This document shows, one piece after another, positions 44,385 to 53,506 of a DNA stretch of 64,000 nucleotides (positions within the stretch are counted from its first letter, which is position 1; every line of letters begins with the position of its first letter). The stretch lies in contig JBEKHB010000003.1 in assembly GCA_050012495.1 (NCBI GenBank), positions 43,235 through 107,234 on the forward strand, given 5' to 3'. Source of the stretch: BOG-1155 sp050012495 (GTDB lineage Bacteria > Desulfobacterota > Syntrophorhabdia > Syntrophorhabdales > WCHB1-27). The position numbers and the translations under genes are program-made. The notes under the pieces were generated by a model, which had not been told where the DNA came from, did no database searches, and saw nothing but the letters and a program-made list of their open reading frames with translations.

Positions 44385-47300
44385 ACATCTCCTCCGGCTT
44401 CATCGCGAGACCCGTTGCAACCACGCTCCTCACCGTCGCGGTTGCCCTCGCGGGCGCCATCGCCTTTCGGCTGCTCCCGGTCTCTCCCCTGCCGGCCGTG
44501 GACTACCCCACCATCTTCGCCTCGGCCCAGTTGCCGGGGGCCGACCCCGAGACCATGGCAACCTCGGTGGCCGCCCCCCTGGAGCGCCAGTTCGGACGGA
44601 TAGCGGGCGTCGCGGAAATGACGTCCATAAGCTACCGGGGCACGACGAGCATCATCATGCAATTCGACCTGGACCGCAACATCAACGGGGCAGCCCGGGA
44701 CGTGCAGGCGGCGATCAACGCGGCCAGGGGCTTCCTGCCCCCCAACCTCCCGAGCCAGCCCACCTACCGCAAGGTCAACCCCTCCGATGCGCCGATACTC
44801 ATCGTGGCCCTCACCTCGGACACCCAGACAACGGCCCAGATGTACGACGCCGCGTCGAGCATCATGATGCAGAAGCTGTCCCAGTTGCCGGGCGTGGGTC
44901 AGGTTTTCGTGGGGGGCGCCGCGCTCCCGGCGGTGCGGGTGGATCTCAACCCTACCGCCCTGAGCAAGTATGGGATCAGCCTGGAAACCGTCCGCGGCGT
45001 GCTGACCCGGACCAGCGTAAACCGGCCCCAGGGACGGCTCTCGGATAACGAGAGGACCTGGGAGATCCAGGTTAACGACCAGCTCCGCTACGCCCGCCAC
45101 TACATGCCCGTCATCGTGAGCTACAGCAGGTCCGGTGCGCCGGTGCGCCTCCCCGATGTGGCAAACGTGCAGGACTCGGTGGAGGACCTGAGGGCAGGGG
45201 GGCTCGTCAACGGCAAGGCGGCGGTCATGGTCGTCATCTTCCGCCAGCCGAACGCCAATATCATCGATACGGTCGACCGTGTGGTGGACGTCCTCCCCCA
45301 GCTCAAGGCGGATTTGCCGGGGGGGATCGATTTCTCCATCATCCAGGACCGTACGCCGCCGATCCGCGGCTCCCTCAAGGATGTGGAGATCAGCCTTCTG
45401 ATCTCCTTCGGCCTCGTGATCCTGGTGGTCTTCGCCTTCCTGAGGAATATCCGCTCCACCATCATACCGGCCGTCGCCGTCGCCGTCTCCCTTATCGGCA
45501 CCTTCGGCATCATGTACGTCTGCGGCTACAACCTGGACAACCTCTCCCTCATGGCGCTGACCGTTGCGACAGGGTTTGTGGTCGATGACGCCATCGTGGT
45601 CCTAGAGAACGTAACCCGCCACATGGAGCAGGGAGTCCCCGCCAGGCCTGCGGCCCTGCTCGGCTCGAAGGAGATCGGTTTCACGGTCCTCTCCATGAGC
45701 CTTTCCCTGGTTGCCGTCTTTATCCCCATCCTCCTGATGGGGGGCATGGTGGGCCGCCTGTTCCGTGAGTTCGCCGTAATCCTCTCCGCCGCCATCATCG
45801 CCTCCCTCGCGGTGTCGCTCACCACCACGTCGATGATGTGCGCGACCGTGCTCAAACCCGGCAAGACGGGCGCCCACGGCCTGATCTATCGCATGAGCGA
45901 GGATGGCTTCAACTGGATGCGCCGTCACTACGAGAGCAGCCTCCGCGTTGCCCTGCGCCACTCCCGGCTGATGCTCCTCGTGTTCGTGATCACCGTGGCG
46001 ACCAACGTGTATCTCTTCATCATCATCCCGAAGGGCTTCTTCCCCGAGCAGGACACCGGACGGATCAGCGGCACCATCCAGGCCGACCAGGATATCTCCT
46101 TCCAGTCGATGTTCTCGAAGCTGAGACAGGTCGCCGACATCGTCCGGAGCGATCCCGAGGTGCAATATGTAGGCGGCTTCACCGGGGGCGGGGGAGGGGG
46201 CGGGACGGCGATGAATATCGCCCGCCTCTATATCTCGCTCAACCCTTTCAGGGCGCGCAAGGCGACGATGACCCAGGTCATCGCACGCTTGCGCGGGAGA
46301 CTGGCCGGGATACCGGGGGCGCCGACCTATTTCCAGCCCGTCCAGGACCTGCGCATCGGGGGAAGGATGGCCAACGCATTGTACCAGTATACACTGCAAG
46401 GTGACAATCTGGCCGATCTGGCCGCGTGGGCCCCCCGCGTGGAGGCACGGCTCCGGTCCCTGCCCGCCCTGATCGACGTGAGCAGCGACCAGCAGGACAA
46501 GGGGCTCAATGCCTACCTGGTGATCGACCGCCCCACCGCCTCCCGCCTCGGCATCACCCCCCAGGCGATCGACGATATCCTCTACGATGCCTTCGGCCAG
46601 CGCCAGGTGTCGATCACCTATACCCAGCTCAACCAGTACCACGTGGTCATGGAGGTTGCGCCCGAGTATTGGCAGCGGCCGGACACGCTCCGCGACATCT
46701 ATGTGAGCGGCTCGAATGGGGGCATGGTGCCCCTCAGCGCCTTTACACATTTCGAGCGGGGCGCGACTTCCCTCGCCGTCGCCCACGCGGGCCAGTTTCC
46801 CGCCGTGACCATCTCCTTCAACCTGGCCCGTGACAAATCGCTCGGCGACGCAGTGGAAGAGGTCGAGGCTGCGGTGCACGAGTTGGCCATACCGGGGAGC
46901 ATCAGGGGCAGCTTCGCGGGCACTGCCCAGGCATTCCAGGCCTCCCTGGCGAACGAGCCCATCCTGATCCTCATGGCCCTCGTGACGGTCTACATCGTAC
47001 TGGGCATCCTCTACGAGAGCTACGTCCACCCCCTCACGATCCTGTCAACCCTCCCTTCAGCCGGTGTGGGCGCGATGCTGGCCCTTATGATCTTTCACAC
47101 GGACCTGACGATCATCGCCCTGATCGGCATCATCCTGCTGATCGGCATCGTGAAGAAGAACGGGATCATGATGGTCGACTTTGCCATAGAGGCGGAGCGC
47201 AAGGGAGGAAAGAGCCCCGTCGACGCCATCTACGAGGCCTGCCTGCTGCGCTTCAGGCCGATCATGATGACGACCATGGCCGCGCTCCTCGGGGCGGTGC

Positions 47301-47503
47301 CCCTCGCGGTGGGCAGGGGCGTGGGCGCGGAGCTCCGCCGCCCCCTCGGGATTTCCATTGTGGGCGGGCTCATCTTCAGCCAGATGCTTACCCTCTATAC
47401 CACGCCGGTGATGTACCTCTTTCTCGACCGCTTCCGGCTGAAGATGAAAAGCATATGGGGCAGGCCCAAAAATGAAACGCGTGATCGGGAGGTGATGAAA
47501 TGA
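44381..47503 (+). CDS. mdtC: RND multidrug efflux pump subunit (MdtC-like)
   Basis: A 1040-residue paralogue of the preceding pump: VDYPTIFASAQLPGADPETM, ATGFVVDDAIVVLENVTRHM (TM4 Asp pair) and IGIVKKNGIMMVDFAIEAER. A Gly-rich loop (GGFTGGGGGGGTAMN) near residue 605 is longer than usual. With MdtB it would export drugs, bile-type acids or toxic aromatics using the proton gradient. Confidence 0.92.
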   Translation: MNISSGFIARPVATTLLTVAVALAGAIAFRLLPVSPLPAVDYPTIFASAQLPGADPETMATSVAAPLERQFGRIAGVAEMTSISYRGTTSIIMQFDLDRNINGAARDVQAAINAARGFLPPNLPSQPTYRKVNPSDAPILIVALTSDTQTTAQMYDAASSIMMQKLSQLPGVGQVFVGGAALPAVRVDLNPTALSKYGISLETVRGVLTRTSVNRPQGRLSDNERTWEIQVNDQLRYARHYMPVIVSYSRSGAPVRLPDVANVQDSVEDLRAGGLVNGKAAVMVVIFRQPNANIIDTVDRVVDVLPQLKADLPGGIDFSIIQDRTPPIRGSLKDVEISLLISFGLVILVVFAFLRNIRSTIIPAVAVAVSLIGTFGIMYVCGYNLDNLSLMALTVATGFVVDDAIVVLENVTRHMEQGVPARPAALLGSKEIGFTVLSMSLSLVAVFIPILLMGGMVGRLFREFAVILSAAIIASLAVSLTTTSMMCATVLKPGKTGAHGLIYRMSEDGFNWMRRHYESSLRVALRHSRLMLLVFVITVATNVYLFIIIPKGFFPEQDTGRISGTIQADQDISFQSMFSKLRQVADIVRSDPEVQYVGGFTGGGGGGGTAMNIARLYISLNPFRARKATMTQVIARLRGRLAGIPGAPTYFQPVQDLRIGGRMANALYQYTLQGDNLADLAAWAPRVEARLRSLPALIDVSSDQQDKGLNAYLVIDRPTASRLGITPQAIDDILYDAFGQRQVSITYTQLNQYHVVMEVAPEYWQRPDTLRDIYVSGSNGGMVPLSAFTHFERGATSLAVAHAGQFPAVTISFNLARDKSLGDAVEEVEAAVHELAIPGSIRGSFAGTAQAFQASLANEPILILMALVTVYIVLGILYESYVHPLTILSTLPSAGVGAMLALMIFHTDLTIIALIGIILLIGIVKKNGIMMVDFAIEAERKGGKSPVDAIYEACLLRFRPIMMTTMAALLGAVPLAVGRGVGAELRRPLGISIVGGLIFSQMLTLYTTPVMYLFLDRFRLKMKSIWGRPKNETRDREVMK

Positions 47504-48933
47504 GTCGGATGAACCTATGGCCCAGGATGGCAAAGGCAGTTCTTTTCCTGCTTTTTGTTGCCCTCGCCCTGGCTGGATGCATGGTGGGACCCAACTATGT
47601 GAGGCCGCGCGTGGTGACGCCGGAGGCGTTCAAGGAGATAGACGGCTGGAAGAAGGCCGAGCCGGCGGACCACCTGCTGCGGGGCAAGTGGTGGGAGATA
47701 TTTAATGATTCCGCGTTGAATGCGCTGGAAGAGCAGATCAGCATCTCGAACCAGAACGTGGCCGCCGCAGAGGCACAGTTCCGGCAGGCGCGGGCCCTTG
47801 TCCAGGTCGCCAGGTCCGCCTATTTCCCGACTGCGACGATCGGGCCTTCTTTCAGCCGCTCTTTTCAGGCAACCGCGCAGGCCCCGTCGGTGCCCGTCTC
47901 CCTCTGGACACTGCCCGTGGACGTGACCTGGGAGCCCGACCTCTGGGGCCGCGTGCGCCGGAGCGTCGAGGCGAGCCGCGCCACCGCGCAGGCCAGCGCG
48001 GCCGACCTTCAGGGCGTATTGCTCAGCAGCCAGGCCCAATTGGCCGAGGACTACTTCCAGCTCCGCGCCCTCGATGCACAGAGCCAGATGCTCAATGAGA
48101 CGGTCGAGGCCTACCGCAAGTCCCTGGAGCTGACGCAAAACAGGTATCGATCCGGCGTGGCGTCGAGGGGAGACGTGCTCCAGGCCGATACGCAGCTCAA
48201 AACCACCCAGGCCCAGGCGATTGATGTGGGTGTTCAGCGGGCGCAGCTAGAGCATGCCATCGCGCTGCTTATCGGGAAGCCCTCGTCCAATTTTTCCCTC
48301 CCGCGTATGGCGCTCGACACACTCCCGCCCGCCATACCGGTAGGAGTGCCCTCGGTCCTCCTGGAGAGAAGGCCCGATGTCGCAGGCGCCGAGCGGCGTA
48401 TGGCCTCGGCAAACGCCCAAATAGGGGTGGCCCTGGCTGCCTATTACCCGAGTCTGACGCTGACCGGCGAGGCCGGCTATCAAACCCTCGATTTGGCAAA
48501 GTGGCTCACGTGGCCGGCCAGGTTCTGGGGCGTTGGCCCCTCGGTCTCAGAGATTGTGTACGATGGCGGGCTGCGGAAGGCGCAGACCCGGCAGGCGAGG
48601 GCGGCCTATGATGGGGCCGTCGCTTCCTACCGCCAGACGGTGCTCACCGGCTTTCAGGAAGTTGAAGACAACCTCGCGGCCCTCCGCATCCTGGAGCAGG
48701 AGGCACAGGCTCAGGGAGAGGCGGTGAAGCTGGCGGAGCAATCCCTCGCGGTGGTCACCAACCAGTACAAGTCCGGGACGGTGGCATACCTCAACGTCAT
48801 AGTGGCCCAGACGATCGTTTTGAGCAACAAGGTCGTGGCGATCAATATCCTCGGCCGCCGGATGACCGCGGCGGCGCTCCTCATCATGGCCCTGGGCGGA
48901 GGCTGGGACGTGGCGCAACTGCCGGCGGAGTAG
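47500..48933 (+). CDS. Outer-membrane efflux lipoprotein (NodT/OprM family)
   Basis: A 477-residue TolC-type channel with an N-terminal lipoprotein signal (LALAGCMVGPNYVRP; lipobox LAGC). Two repeated OEP halves follow: LRGKWWEIFNDSALNALEEQ, VPVSLWTLPVDVTWEPDLWG, VPSVLLERRPDVAGAERRMA. It completes the tripartite pump; the start overlaps the pump stop by four bases. Confidence 0.93.
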   Translation: MSRMNLWPRMAKAVLFLLFVALALAGCMVGPNYVRPRVVTPEAFKEIDGWKKAEPADHLLRGKWWEIFNDSALNALEEQISISNQNVAAAEAQFRQARALVQVARSAYFPTATIGPSFSRSFQATAQAPSVPVSLWTLPVDVTWEPDLWGRVRRSVEASRATAQASAADLQGVLLSSQAQLAEDYFQLRALDAQSQMLNETVEAYRKSLELTQNRYRSGVASRGDVLQADTQLKTTQAQAIDVGVQRAQLEHAIALLIGKPSSNFSLPRMALDTLPPAIPVGVPSVLLERRPDVAGAERRMASANAQIGVALAAYYPSLTLTGEAGYQTLDLAKWLTWPARFWGVGPSVSEIVYDGGLRKAQTRQARAAYDGAVASYRQTVLTGFQEVEDNLAALRILEQEAQAQGEAVKLAEQSLAVVTNQYKSGTVAYLNVIVAQTIVLSNKVVAINILGRRMTAAALLIMALGGGWDVAQLPAE

Positions 48934-48950
48934 GGGGCTAAAAGGTTCTA

Positions 48951-49835
48951 TCAGTCGTCATTCAGCCCTCTCGATGCCGGATTTTGTCCCCCTTGCACAC
49001 CGAGGTGCCCCCCCTTGCCGAGACCACCCTTGACGCTTTGCGCCTTGTAGTGGCGCACCACCTTGACCAACTGGTTGTAAGAATCCATAAAGGCGGCCGT
49101 AAGGATCTTTCCCTCCGGTGTGTTTGTGTACGCACCCGCACCGCCTCCTACCCCACCGCCGAACACACCGCCGAAAAGGTTGAAGTCGAAGTTCTTCGCG
49201 CTTCCCTCCGCCGCCGCCAGCTGCACACCTGAACGGTTGTCGATCAAGAGCAGCGTCGTCGACGCTTCGTTCGACTTGATACCGCCCGCGATGGCGCCTG
49301 CTGCCCTGCCAAAGACGCCTCCGAAGCCTCCCAGGGCGCCGCCGATGCCTCCGGTGCCTTTCTGGCTGAAGGTAATGGTCGGGCTCATGGTATAGTCAGC
49401 CGCCACCATCTGGCCTTTGCCGAAATTGCTCCCCTGGCGTATTTCGCCGCTCTGCTCGAGCTCCCGCTCCTGCATCATGTTTCTCATGGCCCGACCGCGC
49501 TCGACCACGACAAAACAGTTCGATTGCTGAATCAGCAGGCGCAGCACGGGGATGGTGGAACCGAGCTTGTACTGCGCAAGCCCGGCGTACCACGGTGCGC
49601 TCTGGTCTTCCACGACGGCCATCGTACCGAGGGCATCATCACAATGCTCAAGCTGGCTATTGGCTCCTTGGCTGGTGGCGCCACCGGCTGCCCCGGTCAC
49701 CGGGACATTCGAGCCCCCCAGAATCGGCTCGGTAGCCCAACATTCCGCCAATCCTAGTGCGGCGACCAGCGCCACACTCACACACAATATGCCGAAGAAG
49801 GTTCCGGCAACATCGACCCGTTTCCTCTTTATCAC
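48951..49835 (-). CDS. CsgG-family lipoprotein-like secretion protein
   Basis: A 294-residue exported protein: signal segment (FFGILCVSVALVAALGLAEC), then a CsgG/HfaB-like domain. VLRLLIQQSNCFVVVERGRA, MRNMMQERELEQSGEIRQGS and GQMVAADYTMSPTITFSQKG are followed by Gly-rich loops, NEASTTLLLIDNRSGVQLAA and ILTAAFMDSYNQLVKVVRHY. CsgG proteins form outer-membrane pores for curli-like fibres; others are generic envelope proteins. No curli subunit is nearby. Start GTG 49835 has GGAGGAG; a TATAAT -10 box lies at 49911-49906 on the minus strand. Confidence 0.82.
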   Translation of the reverse strand: MIKRKRVDVAGTFFGILCVSVALVAALGLAECWATEPILGGSNVPVTGAAGGATSQGANSQLEHCDDALGTMAVVEDQSAPWYAGLAQYKLGSTIPVLRLLIQQSNCFVVVERGRAMRNMMQERELEQSGEIRQGSNFGKGQMVAADYTMSPTITFSQKGTGGIGGALGGFGGVFGRAAGAIAGGIKSNEASTTLLLIDNRSGVQLAAAEGSAKNFDFNLFGGVFGGGVGGGAGAYTNTPEGKILTAAFMDSYNQLVKVVRHYKAQSVKGGLGKGGHLGVQGGQNPASRGLNDD

Positions 49836-50027
49836 TATCTCCTCCTCAGTACGTGTTATGCGTAACGAATTTTGCTCACCCCGTGTGGCGCTGCTCGGTC
49901 ACCTCATTATATACTTTTAACACCGCTGAAGAGAAATGGCAAGGATGGTGCAAAATTGCCACTCGCATACACGTTTGCGGTTAAGGTAACGCTATTGGCT
50001 CCTCAACCCTTCCAGGCGTACTCCGGC

Positions 50028-50486
50028 TCATACCGAGTCGGCCTCTAAGCCCTGTCTTTGTCGGCGAGAGCTGCGCCGCCGCTCGTCCCACGTCTGCGTG
50101 ATCACGTAGAACACCGGGACGAAAGGGATTGCGAGAAGCGTTGACGCCAGCATGCCGCCGAACACCACCGTGCCTATCGCCCTCTGGCTCGCCGCACCCG
50201 CGCCGGCGGCCAGGAGCAGAGGCGCCACACCCAGGATAAAGGCAAACGACGTCATCACGATGGGGCGGAACCGCCGGCTCGTCGCCTCTATTGCGGCCTC
50301 CGTGATGGACATGCCATCCCTCCGCAGGTCCCGGGCGAACTCCACGATAAGGATAGCGTTCTTGCTCGCCAGGGCAATCATGAGTACCAGCCCTATCTGC
50401 GTATAGAGGTTGTTGTCGTAGCCCCTCAGAAACATGGCCACGAGCACGCCGACCAGCGCCATAGGGACCGCAGTCGCGCGCATATC
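50028..50486 (-). pseudogene. 3' remnant of an AcrB-type RND pump
   Basis: From about 50486 the frame reads VPMALVGVLVAMFLRGYDNN, GLVLMIALASKNAILIVEFA, RDLRRDGMSITEAAIEATSR, RFRPIVMTSFAFILGVAPLL and ends in a normal RND C-terminus. This is the final ~150 residues (TM10-12) of a pump about 1050 residues long. Upstream of it the frame is unrelated and runs into the divergent nudC start, so more than four fifths of the gene is gone. It is an HAE1/AcrB-type sequence, distinct from the intact pumps 3 kb away. Confidence 0.8.
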
Positions 50487-50586
50487 GATAGTAATCATTA
50501 AGGTCGGCCTGCTCCTCGCGCAATCCACGCCTTGAGCCGCGACTCGGTATGACTTTTCAGAGAGAACCTGATAGACTTTTACCATA

Positions 50587-51420
50587 ATGGCGGAAGACTC
50601 GTCCACACTTTCTGCAAAATCCGCTTGCGGCGGACAGGCGGGCGCCTTCTGGTGCGTTGTCTCGCGCCACAAGCTGCTTGTCGCCATGGATACGGACGCC
50701 GCGGCAATCCCCTTCGGAGAAGGGCTCGATCGATGGGGCCTCGTTCCCTTGAGGCAGCACTATGTGGGCGCCCTTCGCGGGTTCTCCTGTCACGGCGTGG
50801 AGGTGAGCGACAAGACCCCCGCCCCTCAGGGCATGGCATTCGTGGGCTTGTGGTCCCTCTACGGCCTCCTGGAGGAAGACTCCTTCAAGGTCGCCCTGAC
50901 GGCGATGCACCTGGTTGAATGGGACAGGACCAGCCAATTTTGCGGCAGGTGCGGGGCGCGGACGGAGCTGCGCCGGGAAGAGCGCGCCAAGGAATGCACG
51001 GCGTGCGGCGCCATCGTCTTCCCGCGGATATCTCCCGCGGTGATCGTCCTTATCGAGCGGGGAGACCGCGTGCTTCTCGCAAGGGCTTCCCATTTTCCTG
51101 AAGGCATGCACAGCGTGGTGGCCGGTTTTGTCGAGCCGGGAGAGAGTCTCGAAGAGACGGTTTCCCGCGAGATCGAAGAGGAGACGGGCATCCTCGTCGA
51201 GGACGTCCGCTACTTCGGGAGCCAGCCGTGGCCTTTCCCCGACAGTCTTATGATTGGCTTTACCGCCCGCTACGCCTCAGGGGAGATACGCATCGACGGC
51301 AAGGAGATCGTGGACGCCGGCTGGTTCAGCGTCGACGACCTGCCGGAAATACCGGGAAAAGTCAGTATTGCGAGGAAGCTGATAGACTGGTTCATCGAAA
51401 AGCATCAGGCACAAAAATAG
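50587..51420 (+). CDS. nudC: NAD(+) diphosphatase / RNA de-NADding Nudix hydrolase
   Basis: A 277-residue protein with the NudC layout: N-terminal domain, a four-Cys zinc ribbon (CGRCGARTE and CTACGAIVFPR), the Nudix box GFVEPGESLEETVSREIEEE-TG, and the NADH-specific SQPWPFPDSLM just after it. It cleaves NAD(H) to NMN and AMP or removes NAD caps from RNA. Its stop is adjacent to the convergent mazF. Confidence 0.92.
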   Translation: MAEDSSTLSAKSACGGQAGAFWCVVSRHKLLVAMDTDAAAIPFGEGLDRWGLVPLRQHYVGALRGFSCHGVEVSDKTPAPQGMAFVGLWSLYGLLEEDSFKVALTAMHLVEWDRTSQFCGRCGARTELRREERAKECTACGAIVFPRISPAVIVLIERGDRVLLARASHFPEGMHSVVAGFVEPGESLEETVSREIEEETGILVEDVRYFGSQPWPFPDSLMIGFTARYASGEIRIDGKEIVDAGWFSVDDLPEIPGKVSIARKLIDWFIEKHQAQK

Positions 51421-51750
51421 TCACGCCTTTCTGATACCGAGTTGTATTTTGATCGCCCCCTCCACTTTGCGCATGTCCTCTTCAGAAAGAGTGCCGGCGC
51501 GCTTGAAAAGCCTCTCCTTACTGACGGTTGCCACCTGGTCTGCCGTTGCCTTGCTTTCCTTGCCTTCAAAAACCACTGCTGCCTCGCTGGGATAGAGACG
51601 ATCTATGTTGTTCGTGAGAGGGACGACTTGAACCCGGTTCAGAAATCTGTTCGAGGCATCGTTGCTTACGATCACCGCCGGTCGCTTCTTCTTGATTTCA
51701 CCGCCTATGGAGGGGTCGAAGTTGACCCACCACACGTCACCCCGCTTCAT
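51421..51750 (-). CDS. mazF: MazF-type endoribonuclease toxin
   Basis: A 109-residue toxin: MKRGDVWWVNFDPSIGGEIK, KKRPAVIVSNDASNRFLNRV, VVPLTNN and a C-terminal helix. MazF enzymes cut mRNA at short specific sites. Its start overlaps the antitoxin's 3' end by 14 bp, the usual type II toxin-antitoxin organisation. Confidence 0.92.
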   Translation of the reverse strand: MKRGDVWWVNFDPSIGGEIKKKRPAVIVSNDASNRFLNRVQVVPLTNNIDRLYPSEAAVVFEGKESKATADQVATVSKERLFKRAGTLSEEDMRKVEGAIKIQLGIRKA

Positions 51751-51967
51751 GAGCTAAGTCCTTGAAAGTAATCTCAGCCCACTCCGTCGCCGCTTTCTCT
51801 CGCTTCCTGTCTTTGGCCATTTCGGCGTAGGCCGATTCCAGGTTCGGCCGTACAACGTATGGCCGGACCAGTTCCTGAACAAACTTGCTTATTTTGCGGC
51901 GGCCGATTCTCTCGTGGAGCCCCTCATAGACCTCTTCGTCAACAGTTATAGTCAGCTTCTTCTGCAT
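51737..51967 (-). CDS. mazE: MazE-like antitoxin
   Basis: From ATG 51967 the 76-residue protein begins MQKKLTITVDEEVYEGLHER, a ribbon-helix-helix type DNA-binding fold, then RRKISKFVQELVRPYVV and an acidic, flexible C-terminus that would wrap the toxin. The reading frame extends much further upstream but that part overlaps the next gene in antisense and is not real. AGGAGG lies about six bases ahead of the start. Direct repeats in the promoter are its probable operator. Confidence 0.85.
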   Translation of the reverse strand: MQKKLTITVDEEVYEGLHERIGRRKISKFVQELVRPYVVRPNLESAYAEMAKDRKREKAATEWAEITFKDLAHEAG

Positions 51968-51979
51968 TACGCACCTCCT

Positions 51980-52000
51980 TATACGTGTACTATACGTGTA
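51980..52000. promoter_or_regulatory. Tandem operator of mazEF
   Basis: TATACGTGTA occurs twice, at 51980-51989 and 51991-52000, with an 11-bp period, about one helical turn. Each copy contains the palindromic ACGT core. The pair sits 13 bp upstream of the antitoxin start, as expected for cooperative RHH-antitoxin autoregulation. Confidence 0.65.
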
Positions 52001-52038
52001 ATAGCGGGCGATGTCAATAATGGCTCGCAGCGTGCCCG

Positions 52039-52758
52039 TCAGCCCTTTCTTTCCACGGGGAACGTCAGCATACCGCCGTAGTAGGCAACGATCAGGACCG
52101 CCGGGGTCAGGGCGACCACGAGTATCAGATAGACGACGCCCGAGGCGGTCATGCTGCCCAGCACGCCGGGCACGGATGCACGCCATGCGGCAAGAAAAGC
52201 GGCGACGACGACCGTTGCGCAGGAGAGGTTCTTCTTGATGGTCGCCGGCCTCATGGGCCTTGCCATGTAGTTGATCCACCACGTCGCGAGACCCGTGATG
52301 ATGCCCAGCGGCATAAAGAGGACCGCGCCTAGCAGGCAGTAGAAGGCGGTCTGGTCGAAGGAGCGGTTCCCCGTCAGCACGTAAAGGACGGAGAAGAAGC
52401 TCGCGGACAGGGAAAAAACGATGGGAAAATGGACTACTGCGGGGTGCGGATGCCGCCTGAGGAGCGGGTAGCGCATCAAGAGGCCGGAGAGCCAAAGGGG
52501 CAGGGCAGGGGGCTCGGCTGCGGGCGCGCCGGTGGGTTCGGTCCGGAGCACCCCCACCTGGGGGTAGCGGTCGAGCACCTCCAGACCGTGGGGCGCAGCC
52601 TCGATATCGGCGGTCAGGTCGTGCCCCGCATTGTGCCGTCCCATATGGACGCCGCCCTTCCAGAGCTTGCTGGCGGAGACGTCGACGACGCGGCCGTGGG
52701 CGGAGATGTAGGTGGGTCTTCCTTTGCCGTCATTCTCTTCAAGTTCTTCTTTGTCCAT
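52039..52758 (-). CDS. Cytochrome b5-like domain fused to a DUF2231 membrane domain
   Basis: From ATG 52758 the protein has 239 residues. Residues about 10-75 are a bacterial cytochrome b5-like module, RPTYISAHGRVVDVSASKLW, GGVHMGRHNAGHDLTADIEA, APHGLEVLDRYPQVGVL. Several His could ligate heme. Residues about 100-235 hold a DUF2231-type membrane domain of four to five helices (HPHPAVVHFPIVFSLSASFF, LATWWINYMARP). Together they suggest a membrane heme protein in electron transfer. It stands alone upstream of mazEF. Confidence 0.82.
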   Translation of the reverse strand: MDKEELEENDGKGRPTYISAHGRVVDVSASKLWKGGVHMGRHNAGHDLTADIEAAPHGLEVLDRYPQVGVLRTEPTGAPAAEPPALPLWLSGLLMRYPLLRRHPHPAVVHFPIVFSLSASFFSVLYVLTGNRSFDQTAFYCLLGAVLFMPLGIITGLATWWINYMARPMRPATIKKNLSCATVVVAAFLAAWRASVPGVLGSMTASGVVYLILVVALTPAVLIVAYYGGMLTFPVERKG

Positions 52759-52762
52759 ATTT

Positions 52763-52933
52763 CTATCACGCGGCCGGGCGCCTTTCGCGCCTAATGCGGG
52801 CGGCTCCGGGGCCGCACGGTCCTCAACGTACAACCACAGTACGCCTCCGGGCGGCGACCCCTTCGTCTACGCATTAATCATCGAAACTCGCCTCGGCCGA
52901 ATAGTTGCCCGTTTTCGGCGGATGCTTAGAAAT
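52763..52933 (+). repeat. 170-bp dispersed direct repeat, copy A
   Basis: The segment starting CTATCACG and running through CGCATTAATCATCGAAACTC recurs with roughly 85-90 % identity by eye at 54066-54235, in the same orientation, with near-identical landmarks throughout. The two copies bracket the region of antitoxin fragments. The element has no obvious coding capacity or terminal inverted repeat. Confidence 0.75.
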
Positions 52934-52968
52934 CAGCACCGGCCCGGAACGCACCAGTATCGTTTCCC

Positions 52969-52995
52969 GTCATACCGGCGGAAGCCGGTATCCAG
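52969..52995. repeat. REP palindrome
   Basis: A 27-bp palindrome starting GTCATACCGG and ending CCGGTATCCAG. It is the exact reverse complement of 3063-3089 inside the MITE-like element nearly 50 kb away. Confidence 0.75.
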
Positions 52996-53087
52996 TCTTT
53001 TACAACTCGGCATTCGACCGCATTGCGTCACTTGGTGCTTTCTCTATTCTTATCGTTCTCGACTCCACTTTCAAGCACATATATTCT

Positions 53088-53112
53088 CCCTCTCCCCTAT
53101 GGCGGGAGAGGG
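53088..53112. repeat. G/C-tract hairpin repeat
   Basis: CCCTCTCCC (53088-53096) pairs with GGGAGAGGG (53104-53112), followed by TTGGGGTGAGGGGGAGGGG. This is a widespread type of bacterial intergenic repeat, with four or more G-runs on the plus strand able to form a G-quadruplex. Confidence 0.55.
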
Positions 53113-53323
53113 TTGGGGTGAGGGGGAGGGGCGATGCCGGGATGGACATGCTTAACATGTTACTTTAACAAATAGAGCATAAGTAGGCGTAATATATATA
53201 TAATAAAAAATAATGCGTCTATATCGCGCATTCCGGGCAGAACTCTCACAATCTCGATGCCATCCTCAGTCTTTACCCGAGAGCCGTGCCTGTTGACAGC
53301 AGCCTGGCAGGGATGTAGATTGA

Positions 53324-53506
53324 ATAGAGAACGGAGAGGCAAAGGCGATAATGCAGGTTATCCGGCGATACGAAAAGAGGCACGAAAGCCTTGTCATGCT
53401 CAAGATTCTCGCCCTGGGGAAAAAGGAGGCCGAAGAGGGGAAGGTCCAGGCGATGGACGAGGCCTTCGATGAGGTAAGAAAGACCCTCAAGGAAAGCGAT
53501 AGGTGA
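53324..53506 (+). pseudogene. Phd/YefM antitoxin, C-terminal half only
   Basis: The frame after a TGA at 53321-53323 reads IENGEAKAIMQVIRRYEKRH, ESLVMLKILALGKKEAEEGK, ending VRKTLKESDR. This matches the second half of Phd/YefM antitoxins, where NGEAKAV precedes the dimer-interface helix. The DNA-binding N-terminus and a normal start are missing; ATG 53351 could still give a 51-residue fragment. It overlaps the next small gene by four bases (GTGA), and no toxin is adjacent. Confidence 0.6.

Noticed and set aside
41073..47029. Long minus-strand frames opposite the RND genes
   Set aside because: Antisense shadows of GC-rich coding sequence with His/Asp/Arg-heavy composition and no family.
53160..53342. 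Minus-strand 60-codon frame with a hydrophobic C-terminus
   Set aside because: It runs through AT-rich intergenic sequence and overlaps the Phd/YefM remnant; no support.
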